Shown in pieces: positions 49,264 to 57,834 of a DNA stretch of 64,000 bases (its first letter is position 1; each line of letters starts with the position of its first letter). A program made the position numbers and the translations under genes. The notes beneath the pieces were generated by a model. That model was given only the letters and a program-made list of their open reading frames with translations. It was not told the origin of the DNA and did not search any database. The stretch is from Bin87 sp034423595 (GTDB lineage: Bacteria > Chloroflexota > Dehalococcoidia > Lucifugimonadales > UBA3495). Where the stretch lies: assembly GCA_965207025.1 (NCBI GenBank), contig OZ242258.1, positions 3,286,001-3,350,000 on the forward strand, written 5' to 3'.

Positions 49264-50340
49264 TTAATCGGATTCCAGGTGCCTGAGCGGAATCTCGTAC
49301 CAATGCACCCGTCCGCTGGTAAATACCGATTCCACGGTGGGATCAATCACACGGGATGCTACGACGGCGTGAGCGGGTTGGCCTGTGGACCGCGCCAGGT
49401 AATCAGCGTTTCGGATGGCGCGGCGGGTATCGTCCTCATGCGCGGTGAACGAGGCTTCAACGGCAATGTAATGTGTTTCGCCGGTCTCCCTGTGTTCCCC
49501 GACAATGACGATATCCGCATCTTCAAAACTATCGCGGTCGCTCCGTGATATTTCATTCGAGTCGATCCCAGCGAATAATCGGTGCAGGTCGTCGCTGTTG
49601 AGCAGCCTGACCTGAAAGCAGTTCATTGTACGTGCAATACGCCTGGTGCCACGTTCGGCTCCATTGCGAGCGTGCGAGGCTTTCAATGGTCGCAGGTCTT
49701 CTCGTATGGCGGAAATATCGCTACGCATTTCATTCATATCGGCCCTGATTTCCGCTTGGCCTTCCTCGAGTTTCGCCTGCCTCCCTTCCAGTCTGGCCTG
49801 GCCTTCCTCGAGTTTCGCCTGCCCCCCTTCCAGTCTGGCCTGGCCTTCCTCGAGTTTCGCCTGCCTCCCTTCCAGTCTGGCCTGGCCTTCCTCGAGTTTC
49901 GCCTGCCCCCCTTCCAGTCTGGCCTGGCCTTCCTCGAGTTTCGCCTGCCTCCCTTCCAGTCTGGCCTGGCCTTCCTCGAGTTTCGCCTGCCTCCCTTCCA
50001 GTCTGGCCTGGCCTTCCTCGAGTTTCGCCTGCCTCCCTTCCAGTCTGGCCTGGCCTTCCTCGAGTTTCGCCTGCCCCCCTTCCAGTCTGGCCTGGCCTTC
50101 CTCGAGTTTCGCCTGCCCCCCTTCCAGCGCTTCGAGGCGTCGGTTGGTCGATTCCACGAATTCGGCCAGCGCGGTCTCCAGCCGTTCCAATCGCTGGTTC
50201 GTTGCTTCTGCGTATTCAGCAAAGCGCTGCGGCAACTCTAGAAGTTCCCGGCTCAGCAGAATGCTGCGGATGGTGTCGGCCCACTCCGGCTGTTCGCGTA
50301 TGATGCGAACGACGTCGGCTATGTCATGGACGGTGGTCAT
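49264..50340 (-). CDS. Coiled-coil protein with expandable repeat and PD-(D/E)XK-like domain
   Basis: 358 residues. Residues 1-60 form a small helical domain (IREQPEWADTIRSILLSRELLELP), also seen in the protein cut by the right window edge. Residues 72-197 are nine 14-residue units of the type LEGGQAKLEEGQAR, a continuous charged coiled coil. The C-terminal domain has DSFEDADIVIVGEHRETGETHYIAVEASFTAHEDDTR (seen as ADIVIVGEHR and YIAVEASFTAHEDD) and ends HWYEIPLRHLE, as in the protein at 15885. TATAAT at 50347-50352 lies 6 nt before the ATG, indicating a leaderless message. Confidence 0.78.
   Translation of the reverse strand: MTTVHDIADVVRIIREQPEWADTIRSILLSRELLELPQRFAEYAEATNQRLERLETALAEFVESTNRRLEALEGGQAKLEEGQARLEGGQAKLEEGQARLEGRQAKLEEGQARLEGRQAKLEEGQARLEGRQAKLEEGQARLEGGQAKLEEGQARLEGRQAKLEEGQARLEGGQAKLEEGQARLEGRQAKLEEGQAEIRADMNEMRSDISAIREDLRPLKASHARNGAERGTRRIARTMNCFQVRLLNSDDLHRLFAGIDSNEISRSDRDSFEDADIVIVGEHRETGETHYIAVEASFTAHEDDTRRAIRNADYLARSTGQPAHAVVASRVIDPTVESVFTSGRVHWYEIPLRHLESD
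49750..50127 (-). repeat. Coding minisatellite: nine 42-bp units
   Basis: 378 bp in nine units of 42 bp. Units differ at one position (codon for Gly or Arg: CCC/CCT on the plus strand), in the order G G R R R G R G R from the N-terminal side. 42 is divisible by 3 and equals two 7-residue heptads, so changes in copy number keep frame and coiled-coil register. Confidence 0.97.
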
Positions 50341-50346
50341 ACCATC

Positions 50347-50352
50347 ATTATA
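50347..50352 (-). promoter_or_regulatory. -10 box of the repeat-containing coiled-coil gene
   Basis: TATAAT on the minus strand, with 6 nt to the ATG at 50340; no ribosome-binding site, so transcription probably starts at or next to the A of ATG. Confidence 0.6.
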
Positions 50353-50377
50353 CCGAATTCGGCGGCGTGAAAAATGT

Positions 50378-50405
50378 GTAGGGGCGAATAATCATTCGCC
50401 CCTAT
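50378..50405. repeat. REP palindrome, class B
   Basis: GTAGGGGCGAATAA / TCATTCGCCCCTAT; last base and one inner base deviate. Between the coiled-coil gene start and the hypothetical gene stop at 50431. Confidence 0.88.
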
Positions 50406-50430
50406 GACTGAACCGGATTTGCCAGCCGGT

Positions 50431-50895
50431 CTATGCGGCGATCAGGTCCTTGGCGATGGCGTCGGGAATCAGGTCGCCCTGTTCCGCCAGGTGGGACTTG
50501 ATGGCCTCGGCGGCGGCATTCACCAGTTCCGCGTCCAGGTTGGCGGCGGCCTCCGGATAGCCGGCCTCGGTCAGGTAGGCTCCCGTCTGCTCACGCAGCA
50601 CGTCCAGCGACCAGTCGAGCTGCGCCTCGCTTTCCATCACGTCCGCGGGGTAGTCCACGTGGGAGCCGCCGGCGCCCAACTTGTCGTAGCCTCCCTTGTG
50701 CCAGTGGCCGCGGGCTCCGTGGGGGTCGAACCGGATGATCTCTACGCCCTGGACGTCCACGCCAAAGGTGGGGCCACCGAACTTGGCCTTCAGGCAGCGC
50801 AGGGGCCACAGGTACATCGTTACGTCGCCCTGCTTGCTGAGCGGCCGGACCATGACTTTGCCCAGATAGGACTCACCGTCAATCATTGTTGCCAT
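50431..50895 (-). CDS. Conserved hypothetical protein
   Basis: 154 residues, family not recognised. A strand-rich middle IIRFDPHGARGHWHKGGYDKLGAGGSHVDYP is rich in His, Asp and Gly and could bind a metal. The C-terminal third is helical (AAANLDAELVNAAAEAIKSHL). GGAGG lies 9 nt before the ATG at 50895, rejecting a longer reading through the CATTGCGAG repeat. No partner gene. Confidence 0.65.
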   Translation of the reverse strand: MATMIDGESYLGKVMVRPLSKQGDVTMYLWPLRCLKAKFGGPTFGVDVQGVEIIRFDPHGARGHWHKGGYDKLGAGGSHVDYPADVMESEAQLDWSLDVLREQTGAYLTEAGYPEAAANLDAELVNAAAEAIKSHLAEQGDLIPDAIAKDLIAA

Positions 50896-50978
50896 TGAAA
50901 TTTCCTCCATCGTCCGACAGGTGCGGACACGTTTCGGCGTATAGTAGCACAAACTCCGGTTATGCCCAAAAAGCTCAT

Positions 50979-51105
50979 GCGTACCCACTTTGTCATTGCG
51001 AGGAGCGCAGCGACGTGGCAATATCGTTCCAGTAGCGATGACCGCTGCCCCAACGAGATTGCCACGCTTTGCTCGCAATGACAGTTCGGGCGAAAGTGGG
51101 TACGC
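50979..51105. repeat. CATTGCGAG-type repeat, copy 3, nested in a larger inverted repeat
   Basis: Core 50992-51082 with arms GTCATTGCGAG / CTCGCAATGAC. It is enclosed by a second pair of arms GCGTACCCACTTT (50979-50991) and AAAGTGGGTACGC (about 51093-51105), so the element forms one long two-level hairpin. Confidence 0.85.
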
Positions 51106-51222
51106 GTGAGGCCCAAAAAGGGCTTTACCCGCAGGGGTTATACTGTTTCCTGCTGGTGACCAATCCGAAGCCCCACATCCCGCGTATCTGAGTTAGATAC
51201 ACGCGCCCCTGAGAGTAACGTC

Positions 51223-52614
51223 ATGCTTTTCCAAATGCGACGCATCATGCCCGGCGTCGTCTTTCTGACGGCGCTGATTCTGGTCGCAGCGATTGCCTGC
51301 GGCCCAAGCGCGGAACCCGCCCCATCATCCTCAGTGGCCTCTGCCACAGCCCCCGCAGCGACGGCGGCTGAGCAACCGGCGGTCACCGCCCAGTCATCGG
51401 ACACCAGTGTCAGCCAATCAGATGGAACAACCAGCGAACAACCCACCGCAGCCCCGGACCAGCCGGCGCCGGCTGACCCGACGACCACCTCAGCGCCCGC
51501 CCGTCCGCAGACGGTCCCGATACAGTCGGCGGAGGACATACCGGCGATTGAGGGTATCGACGCCTGGCTGAATACGGAGATGGAACTCCAGATTGCGGAG
51601 CTGGCTGGCGAGGGCAACGTGGTGCTGGTGGACTTCTGGACCTACACCTGCATCAACTGCATACGCACCCTGCCCTACCTCCGCGACTGGTGGGCCCAGT
51701 ACGAGGACGACGGGTTGGTAATCCTGGGCATCCACACGCCGGAGTTCGAGTTTGAAAAGGACTACCAGAACGTCGCCGACGCCATCGAGACGCACAGCGT
51801 GGGCTGGCCCGTTGCCCAGGACAACAACATGACCACCTGGCGCAACTTTGACAATCGCTACTGGCCGGCCAAGTACCTGTACAACGTCCGCGGCGAGATG
51901 ATCTACTCCCACTTTGGCGAGGGCGCCTACGCCGAGACCGAAGAACGCATCCGCAACGCCCTGGTGGAGGCTGGCGCCGACCTGTCGGACGACCCGTTCA
52001 ACGCGCCCCAGGACCAGGCCCGGGATGCGGCGTTCCAGTCGGCGCGGCAGAGCGGGCGGGCCGCCGTGACGCCGGAGCTGTACGCGGGCTGGCATCGCAA
52101 CTTCCTCACCGCGCGGGCCGGCCGGCCGCCGTATGTCGCCCAGCAGGAGTATTTCGACGCCATCCTGAACGCAGAGGACCGGACCGAGCACACCATCGCC
52201 ACCATTGACGTGATGGTTCCCCAGGACATCCAGCCCCATGCCATGTACTTCCAGGGCCAATGGTCGGTGGAGCCGGAGCGTATTCGCCATGCCCGCATGA
52301 CGGAGAACCTGGAGGATTACCTGGCTCTCAACTATGCGGCCAAGAGCGTCAACGCGGTGCTGACGTCGGATTCGGGCGAGCCGTACCGGGTGATAATGAC
52401 GGTGGACGGCGCGATGATGACGCCGGAAAACGCCGGCGAGGACGTGCAGTGGGACGAAAACGGTGTTTCCTACATCCTGGTGGACGAGCCTCGGATGTAC
52501 GCGCTGGTGGACAACCCGCAATACCTCTCCAATTCGATCCTGACCATGCGGTCCGACTCGGATGACTTCGGGCTGTTCGCATTCACGTTTGGCGTTTACG
52601 CCGAGGGGCCGTGA
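51223..52614 (+). CDS. Lipoprotein with thioredoxin-like domain (DipZ C-terminal type)
   Basis: 463 residues. N-terminal signal with lipobox VAAIAC (Cys at about residue 26), then a Ser/Thr/Pro/Ala-rich spacer to residue 105. The redox domain has DFWTYTCINCIRTLPYL, with C-I-N-C as the active site, and PEFEFEKDYQNVADAI, as in the C-terminal part of DipZ and TlpA-like proteins. A beta-rich C-terminal domain follows, matching the carbohydrate-binding-like end of DipZ. Acts on the outer face of the membrane in thiol-disulfide exchange. The next gene overlaps its stop (TGATG). Confidence 0.88.
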   Translation: MLFQMRRIMPGVVFLTALILVAAIACGPSAEPAPSSSVASATAPAATAAEQPAVTAQSSDTSVSQSDGTTSEQPTAAPDQPAPADPTTTSAPARPQTVPIQSAEDIPAIEGIDAWLNTEMELQIAELAGEGNVVLVDFWTYTCINCIRTLPYLRDWWAQYEDDGLVILGIHTPEFEFEKDYQNVADAIETHSVGWPVAQDNNMTTWRNFDNRYWPAKYLYNVRGEMIYSHFGEGAYAETEERIRNALVEAGADLSDDPFNAPQDQARDAAFQSARQSGRAAVTPELYAGWHRNFLTARAGRPPYVAQQEYFDAILNAEDRTEHTIATIDVMVPQDIQPHAMYFQGQWSVEPERIRHARMTENLEDYLALNYAAKSVNAVLTSDSGEPYRVIMTVDGAMMTPENAGEDVQWDENGVSYILVDEPRMYALVDNPQYLSNSILTMRSDSDDFGLFAFTFGVYAEGP

Positions 52615-53660
52615 TGTTGCGCCTTCCATTGCCATCACCGGCAGCCGGCAATCTCCTTTCAGCCGTCATTCCGGCGAAAGAACAGCCTGCCCCGTGCTCG
52701 ACACGGGGTCACCCCGTACTCCGATACGTGGCCGGAATCCAGAAGTCGGCAGGAATAGCCATCGCCGTCCTGCTGTGCATCGCTACCATCGCCTGCGCGA
52801 GCCCGGCCGCCGAGCCGGCGCCGACCGCAGTTCCGGTCGTGGTGGTGCCCACGGTGGACTACAGCAACGATGCCATCAAGCCGTACCTGGCGACCAAGGT
52901 GCTGGAGGTGGGCACGCAGCGAGTGGCGTTCCTATTGTCCACGAATAAAGCGCTGGTCAAAGCGCCACAGTCCCAGATAACGGTGACGGGCCAGCAGGGT
53001 TCCGAGCCGGTAGCGGAGATCACCGCCGACTACAACGAGTGGCCCTACGGAGTGCGCGGGTCGTACAGCGCGCCGATTGAATTTCCTGAGGCGGGCGACT
53101 ACCTGCTGACCGTCACGCCCATCGGCGGCGACGTGGAGGGTGAGGCGCACATTCCGGTGAAGGTGCTGGCGGACGTTCCGGTGCCGTCGGTGGGGGATAC
53201 GCCGCCGGCCAGCCAAACCAAAACGCTGGGCGACGGACTGGATCTGCCCGACGTTACCACCGCCTACCAGCCCGATGCCGGCCTCTACGAGGTGTCGGTG
53301 GCCTACGCGGTTGCGTCGGGGAAGCCCAGCGTGATCGTGTTTGCAACGCCGGCGTTCTGCACCAGCCCAACCTGCGGGCCGCAGGTGGACACGGTGGCCG
53401 AACTGCGGGCGGCGCATCCCGGCGCGGCCAACTACATCCACGTCGAGTTGTATGACAATCCCGCCGAGATCCAGGGGGATTTGAGCCAGGCCCAACTGGT
53501 GCCCGCCGCCGACGAATGGGGCTTAACCAGTATTCCCGAGTGGACCAACGAATCGTGGGTTTTCGTGCTGGACGCGGACGGAATAGTCCGCCAGCGGTTC
53601 GAGGGATTTGCCACGCTGGCGGAGCTTGAAATGGCGCTCATGGAAGTGGCGGGTTCATAA
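52614..53660 (+). CDS. Thioredoxin-fold lipoprotein; N-terminus altered by a repeat
   Basis: 348 residues from the overlapping ATG at 52614. Codons 18-43 are encoded by a dispersed CATTCCGGCGAA repeat; after it comes a clean lipoprotein signal (GIAIAVLLCIATIAC). A GTG at 52728 at the end of the repeat would give a 310-residue protein with a normal signal peptide and may be the real start now. The C-terminal domain SVIVFATPAFCTSPTCGPQVD with two Cys, and EWTNESWVFVLDADGIVRQRFEGF, is thioredoxin-like. Likely works with the preceding thioredoxin-like lipoprotein. Confidence 0.78.
   Translation: MLRLPLPSPAAGNLLSAVIPAKEQPAPCSTRGHPVLRYVAGIQKSAGIAIAVLLCIATIACASPAAEPAPTAVPVVVVPTVDYSNDAIKPYLATKVLEVGTQRVAFLLSTNKALVKAPQSQITVTGQQGSEPVAEITADYNEWPYGVRGSYSAPIEFPEAGDYLLTVTPIGGDVEGEAHIPVKVLADVPVPSVGDTPPASQTKTLGDGLDLPDVTTAYQPDAGLYEVSVAYAVASGKPSVIVFATPAFCTSPTCGPQVDTVAELRAAHPGAANYIHVELYDNPAEIQGDLSQAQLVPAADEWGLTSIPEWTNESWVFVLDADGIVRQRFEGFATLAELEMALMEVAGS
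52665..52741. repeat. CATTCCGGCGAA-type dispersed repeat with insert, in coding sequence
   Basis: Outer arms TCATTCCGGC / GGCCGGAATCC, inner hairpin CCCCGTG / CACGGGG with CGAC loop. It lies within the reading frame of the lipoprotein gene. Confidence 0.85.
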
Positions 53661-53694
53661 CGGGTCATTTTTGGCGCCGTGCGCGACGGACGAC

Positions 53695-53723
53695 GTAGGG
53701 GCGGGTTTCAAACCCGCCCCTAC
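53695..53723. repeat. REP palindrome, class A
   Basis: Perfect arms between the convergent lipoprotein gene and the ABC transporter binding-protein gene. Confidence 0.93.
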
Positions 53724-53750
53724 TTGCGTTTTGCCGGATTAACGTGGCGG

Positions 53751-55562
53751 CTACTGCTTCACCGCCTTGATGGTCTCCAGGTGGCTGAAGTTGCTGGCCG
53801 CCGTGCCGGGGAACTTGTACTCGGCGATGATGTCGGGATCGATGGCCACCTGGAAGAAGATCCAGAGCAGCGGTACGATGGCGAAGTTGTCAAACTTCTC
53901 GTTTCCGATCTCCCGAATCAGCCGGTCGCGCTCGCTGGGGTCCAGGGTGAGCGACAGTTCCTCCCACGTCTGGGAGATGGTATCGGTCTCGTACTGGTGG
54001 ACCACCCCATCCGGCAGGTTGAAGATACGGATCTGTTCCTGCAGGGGGCGGCGGACGGTGCGGAACGGGGCCGCGAAGCCGTGGAACTGCTTGGTGCGAT
54101 ACTGGGGCCGAACCGCGGAGAACTCGAGGCTGACGATCTCGACGTCGATGCCGATTTCAGTCCAGAAAATGCTGACGGCCTCGGCGATGTCGGGAAGTTC
54201 GGGGACGCCGGGCAGAGTGTGGGAACCGTATATCTTCATTTTGAACCCATCAGGATAACCGGCCTGGGCCAGCAGTTCCTTGGCCGCCTCGGGGTCGTAT
54301 CCGTATTCCTCTTCCCAGCGATCCTCCCATTCCGTGTTCCAGCCGGGCAGAGTGGGATGGTAGCCGTGCAACAGCATGGGTTCCCCGCCCCCCTTGAAGA
54401 TAAACTCGTTGATGTCGTCGCGGTTGACTGCTTTGTTCAAGGCTTGGCGGACCAAGCGTCCGGAGTCGCTGGTCACCTCCCACGGCGCGGCGTTGGCCTG
54501 TACGTAGGCTTCGTCGCCGGAGGTGTAGTATTGGCCGCCGAGTTTGATCCAGGTGAGGATGGCGCCCAGGCCACTCTGGGAAATCTCCATGCCCTCGGCA
54601 ACAGCCTGAACAAGCACGTCGCGTGGGAGTTCCGCCATCTGGGCCTCGCCGGTGAGCAGCATGGCAAGGCGAGTGGCGGATTCGGGAGCCCACACCTGTT
54701 CCATTTCACGGAAGTCGGCTTGAGGTATGCGCCAGTGTTCGTAGGGCACGCGCTCATACACGATGGACTGACCCACCTCACGCTCACCGTACTGGTAAGG
54801 TCCCGTGCCAATGATGCGCTGCTCAACGCCTTCCTGACCCTCGGCGTCCCACTGATCCTTGCTGAGCATGACCAGGTCGCCGCTGAGGGAGAAGAAGAAG
54901 TCCAGCGCGGGATCGGGCTTTGCCAGGCGGAAAATTACGGTGTAGTCGTCGACAACTTCCAGGTCGGCGACGGTGGTAGCCCAGGTGTTGCGGAAGCTGT
55001 TGAGGTTGTCCTCGCGCGGTCCCATCATCGTCCGCATATGCACCACGTCCTTGGCGTCGAAGCTGCCAAAGTCCTGGTGGAACATCACGTCCTCCCGCAG
55101 ATGCATGGTCCAGGCCTTGCCGTCGGGAGCCATTTCCCACTCGGACGCCAGCATGGGGATGTACTCGCCGGAGTCGGGATCGATGTCCAGCAGGGTTTCC
55201 ACCATGGGACTGAGCTGGGTCAGCAGGCTGCGCGGGCCGGTCCAGGGCAGGTTGGTTTCCTTGGGTGGGATGGTGAAGGCAATCCGGAGGCGGTCAACCT
55301 TGGGTTCGCCGCCCATGGCCTGCGGTACGGCGGTCGCTTCGGGCATGGCGGTGGCGGCTGCCGGCGCCTGCGGGGGCGTGGTGGCCGCCGGCTGAGCCGC
55401 CGCCTGGGATCCGGAGTCTGCGGGCGCTGTAGTGGCGGCTGCTTCCTGCTGGGGCGCGGCGGCGGGTTCGGTGGCCGTTCCGCCGCAGGCCACGATAAGG
55501 GCGAGGAGTGCGATCATCGGCAAGAGCAACAGAATCCTGGATTGGTTGAGACCTGACCTCAT
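53751..55562 (-). CDS. ABC transporter substrate-binding protein (peptide/nickel type)
   Basis: 603 residues of the SBP_bac_5 family, which binds peptides, nickel chelates or other solutes outside the cell. Signal with lipobox ALIVAC (Cys about 26), an Ala/Gln/Pro-rich linker to residue 75, then KVDRLRIAFTIPP and, further on, DGKAWTMHLREDVMFHQD and GTGPYQYGEREVGQSIVYER, both family patterns. Last gene of an operon with two permeases; the ATPase subunits are not in the window. 37 nt follow the upstream gene, with GAGGAGG before the ATG. Confidence 0.92.
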   Translation of the reverse strand: MRSGLNQSRILLLLPMIALLALIVACGGTATEPAAAPQQEAAATTAPADSGSQAAAQPAATTPPQAPAAATAMPEATAVPQAMGGEPKVDRLRIAFTIPPKETNLPWTGPRSLLTQLSPMVETLLDIDPDSGEYIPMLASEWEMAPDGKAWTMHLREDVMFHQDFGSFDAKDVVHMRTMMGPREDNLNSFRNTWATTVADLEVVDDYTVIFRLAKPDPALDFFFSLSGDLVMLSKDQWDAEGQEGVEQRIIGTGPYQYGEREVGQSIVYERVPYEHWRIPQADFREMEQVWAPESATRLAMLLTGEAQMAELPRDVLVQAVAEGMEISQSGLGAILTWIKLGGQYYTSGDEAYVQANAAPWEVTSDSGRLVRQALNKAVNRDDINEFIFKGGGEPMLLHGYHPTLPGWNTEWEDRWEEEYGYDPEAAKELLAQAGYPDGFKMKIYGSHTLPGVPELPDIAEAVSIFWTEIGIDVEIVSLEFSAVRPQYRTKQFHGFAAPFRTVRRPLQEQIRIFNLPDGVVHQYETDTISQTWEELSLTLDPSERDRLIREIGNEKFDNFAIVPLLWIFFQVAIDPDIIAEYKFPGTAASNFSHLETIKAVKQ

Positions 55563-55599
55563 ATCGATACCTCCTCTTTACAACCTATGGTCGGGGCGA

Positions 55600-56532
55600 T
55601 TACACGTTGCGCAGTTTGGGGTCGAGCTTGTCGCGCACCCAGTCGCCGAACAAGTTCAGGGACATGACAGTCAACAGGATGGCCACACCCGGGAACATGG
55701 CGACCCACCATGCGTCGACGATGAGTTCCCGGCCGTCAGAGACCATCAGGCCCCAGGCCGGGGTTGGCTTGGGGATGCCGGCGCCCAGGAAACTGAGCGT
55801 AGCTTCCAGCAGGATCACCTGCCCGATTTCCAGGGTTCCAAGCACGATCACGGTGTTGACGACGTTGGGGAAAATGTGCCGGACCATGATCCGGGCGTTG
55901 GACGCGCCGGCAACCCGGGCGCGAGCCACGAAGTCCTGGGACTTGATGCTCAGCGTGTCGCCACGCACCATGCGCGCATAACGGGACCAGAAGATGCCGG
56001 CAATGACCGCGATGACCGTACCGAAACTGGCGCCGATGGCGGACACCAGCACGAGGGCCAACAGGATTGCCGGTATGGATAAACCAATATCGACGATCCG
56101 CATGACCAGGTGATCCAGGCTGCCGCCAAAGTAGCCGGCGGCCAGGCCCAGGGAGGTGCCGATAACGCCGGCGATGAACACGGCGATCAGGGACACGGTC
56201 AGCGATACGCGGGCCCCGTAGATGATGCGGCTGAGCATGTCGCGGCCCTGCTTGTCGGTGCCCAATATGTGCCGCCAGGTTCCGCCCGGCTTGACCTCGA
56301 CGCCGTTGACGGTTTCCGCTGGTGTCCAGACCGGGGGCTGCAAACGGTTGCGCAGACTGCCCTTGAGAGGGTCGTGTGGCGCAATCTGGCCGGCAAAGAT
56401 GGCGGGGATGACCAACACGATGAGCAATATCGCAATGGGGAAAATTGGGTATTCCCGCACCTGTCGGGCGATTCGCCAGGTCCCTGAAATGCTGGGCGAC
56501 GGAAGCTGCTGTGGCAGTGCGATGTTAGCCAT
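55600..56532 (-). CDS. ABC transporter permease, DppC-like
   Basis: 310 residues. Six hydrophobic segments; the first is preceded by a long cytoplasmic N-terminus. DVLGTDKQGRDMLSRIIYGARVSL-type region (seen as LGTDKQGRDMLSRIIYGARVS) and the EAA loop RARVAGASNARIMVRHIFPNV are DppC/OppC signatures. AGGAGA lies upstream of the ATG. 46 nt separate it from the DppB-like gene. Confidence 0.93.
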   Translation of the reverse strand: MANIALPQQLPSPSISGTWRIARQVREYPIFPIAILLIVLVIPAIFAGQIAPHDPLKGSLRNRLQPPVWTPAETVNGVEVKPGGTWRHILGTDKQGRDMLSRIIYGARVSLTVSLIAVFIAGVIGTSLGLAAGYFGGSLDHLVMRIVDIGLSIPAILLALVLVSAIGASFGTVIAVIAGIFWSRYARMVRGDTLSIKSQDFVARARVAGASNARIMVRHIFPNVVNTVIVLGTLEIGQVILLEATLSFLGAGIPKPTPAWGLMVSDGRELIVDAWWVAMFPGVAILLTVMSLNLFGDWVRDKLDPKLRNV

Positions 56533-56578
56533 GCTTCTCCTTTTCTACCGGTCGTGGGAGAGGGTCAACTTGCAGCCG

Positions 56579-57499
56579 TCAGTCGTAGCGGATGCGCGGG
56601 TCGAGGTATGCGTAGGTGATGTCCACCAGCAGATTGGCGAGGATGTAGATGGTGGCGAAGAAGAGCACGACGGTCTGGACAACCTGGAAGTCGCGGGCGC
56701 GCACCGCGTCGATGGCCAGCAGGCCCACGCCGGGCCAGGCGAACACGGTCTCGGTGACCACCGAGCCGGTGAGGAAGCTGCCCAGGATCAGGCCGAAGTA
56801 GGTCAGCGGGGTGATCAGGGCGTTGCGCAGGCAGTGCTTCCAGATCACCGTGCGCTCGGAGAGTCCCTTGATGCGCGCCAGCTTGACGTACTCGGTGTCC
56901 AGCACCTCCAGCAGCGACGAGCGGGTGAGGCGCATGATGGCTGCCACCTGGAACCAGCCGAGAGCCACGGCGGGCAGGATCATGTGCTTGATGCCGCCCT
57001 TGCCGGAGGTGGGCAGCAGGTCCAGCTGAACGGCAAAAATCCACATGAGGACGATGCCGAGCCAGAAGGAGGGCAGGGACTGGCCCAGGAGGGCCACAAT
57101 CTTGCCAAGGTAGTCGATGCCGGTGTCCTTCTTGACGGCCACGATCACCCCGATGGGCAGGGCCAGGATGATGCTCATCACCAGGGCAAGGGAGGCCAGT
57201 TGCAGGGTGGCGGGGAAGCGGCTGACCACCAGCTCCCTGGCGGTCTTGTCCTGCCACTTGAAGGAGTCGCCGAAGTCGCCCTGGAGGACGTTGCTGACAT
57301 ATTTGAAATACTGGAGGGGGAGCGGCTTATCGAGTCCCCAAGCCTGTTCCACCCGGTCGAAATCCTCCTGGGTTGCCTCGATGGGCAGCAACACGTCCAG
57401 CGGATTTCCCGTTATCCTCGCCAATCCAAAGACAATTATGCTGATGGCGACCAGGGCGATCAGGGAATGAAAGACTCGGACTACGATAAAACGCTGCAC
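56579..57499 (-). CDS. ABC transporter permease, DppB-like
   Basis: 306 residues, GTG start with GAGGT 6 nt upstream. FIVVRVFHSLIALVAISIIVF is the first membrane segment; LVVSRFPATLQLASLALVMSIILALPIGV and the EAA loop KLARIKGLSERTVIWKHCLRNALI are of the DppB/OppB type. First gene of the transporter operon, read from the promoter at 57586-57614. Confidence 0.93.
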   Translation of the reverse strand: MQRFIVVRVFHSLIALVAISIIVFGLARITGNPLDVLLPIEATQEDFDRVEQAWGLDKPLPLQYFKYVSNVLQGDFGDSFKWQDKTARELVVSRFPATLQLASLALVMSIILALPIGVIVAVKKDTGIDYLGKIVALLGQSLPSFWLGIVLMWIFAVQLDLLPTSGKGGIKHMILPAVALGWFQVAAIMRLTRSSLLEVLDTEYVKLARIKGLSERTVIWKHCLRNALITPLTYFGLILGSFLTGSVVTETVFAWPGVGLLAIDAVRARDFQVVQTVVLFFATIYILANLLVDITYAYLDPRIRYD

Positions 57500-57543
57500 A
57501 ATCGCACCTCATTCCGCAACAACATCAAGAGCAGGGCTGCTTG

Positions 57544-57614
57544 ATACGAATATCGTATTGATCGTGGCTGCCATTTCGTTTCGGCACTATAGCAACGTTT
57601 GGCGCGATATACAA
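57544..57614 (-). promoter_or_regulatory. Promoter and palindromic operator candidate of the ABC transporter operon
   Basis: On the minus strand: TTGTAT (57614-57609), 17-nt spacer, TATAGT (57591-57586). In the leader, about 28 nt after the -10 box, lies the palindrome ATACGAATATCGTAT (57544-57558), a likely regulator site. The rest of the 335-nt gap (57500-57834) is unusually A+T-rich between 57590 and 57690 and holds no gene. Confidence 0.6.
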
Positions 57615-57834
57615 CCTGAATCGTAGTATATTTGGCTCTATATAATCGTGAAACATATCACAAAGCATTAATATTACGGAAAACGCTGTGAATGATTGAT
57701 GCGCCGTTACGTCTGTTGACGCGACGCGGCCACTGCCTATCATTAAAACCCAAGTTAACGCCGCCATCGTCGCACCGCGGCCGGAATGGCGAAGTTGACC
57801 CCTATGCCATCCTGATCCTGGAGCCCGCCCCACA

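Noticed and set aside
49750..50127. Regular repeat array considered as CRISPR
   Set aside because: The units are contiguous 42-bp repeats without spacers and are translated as a heptad coil.
53679..55556. 625-residue open frame opposite the substrate-binding protein gene
   Set aside because: Antisense shadow of a lipoprotein gene with intact signal peptide and family motifs on the minus strand.
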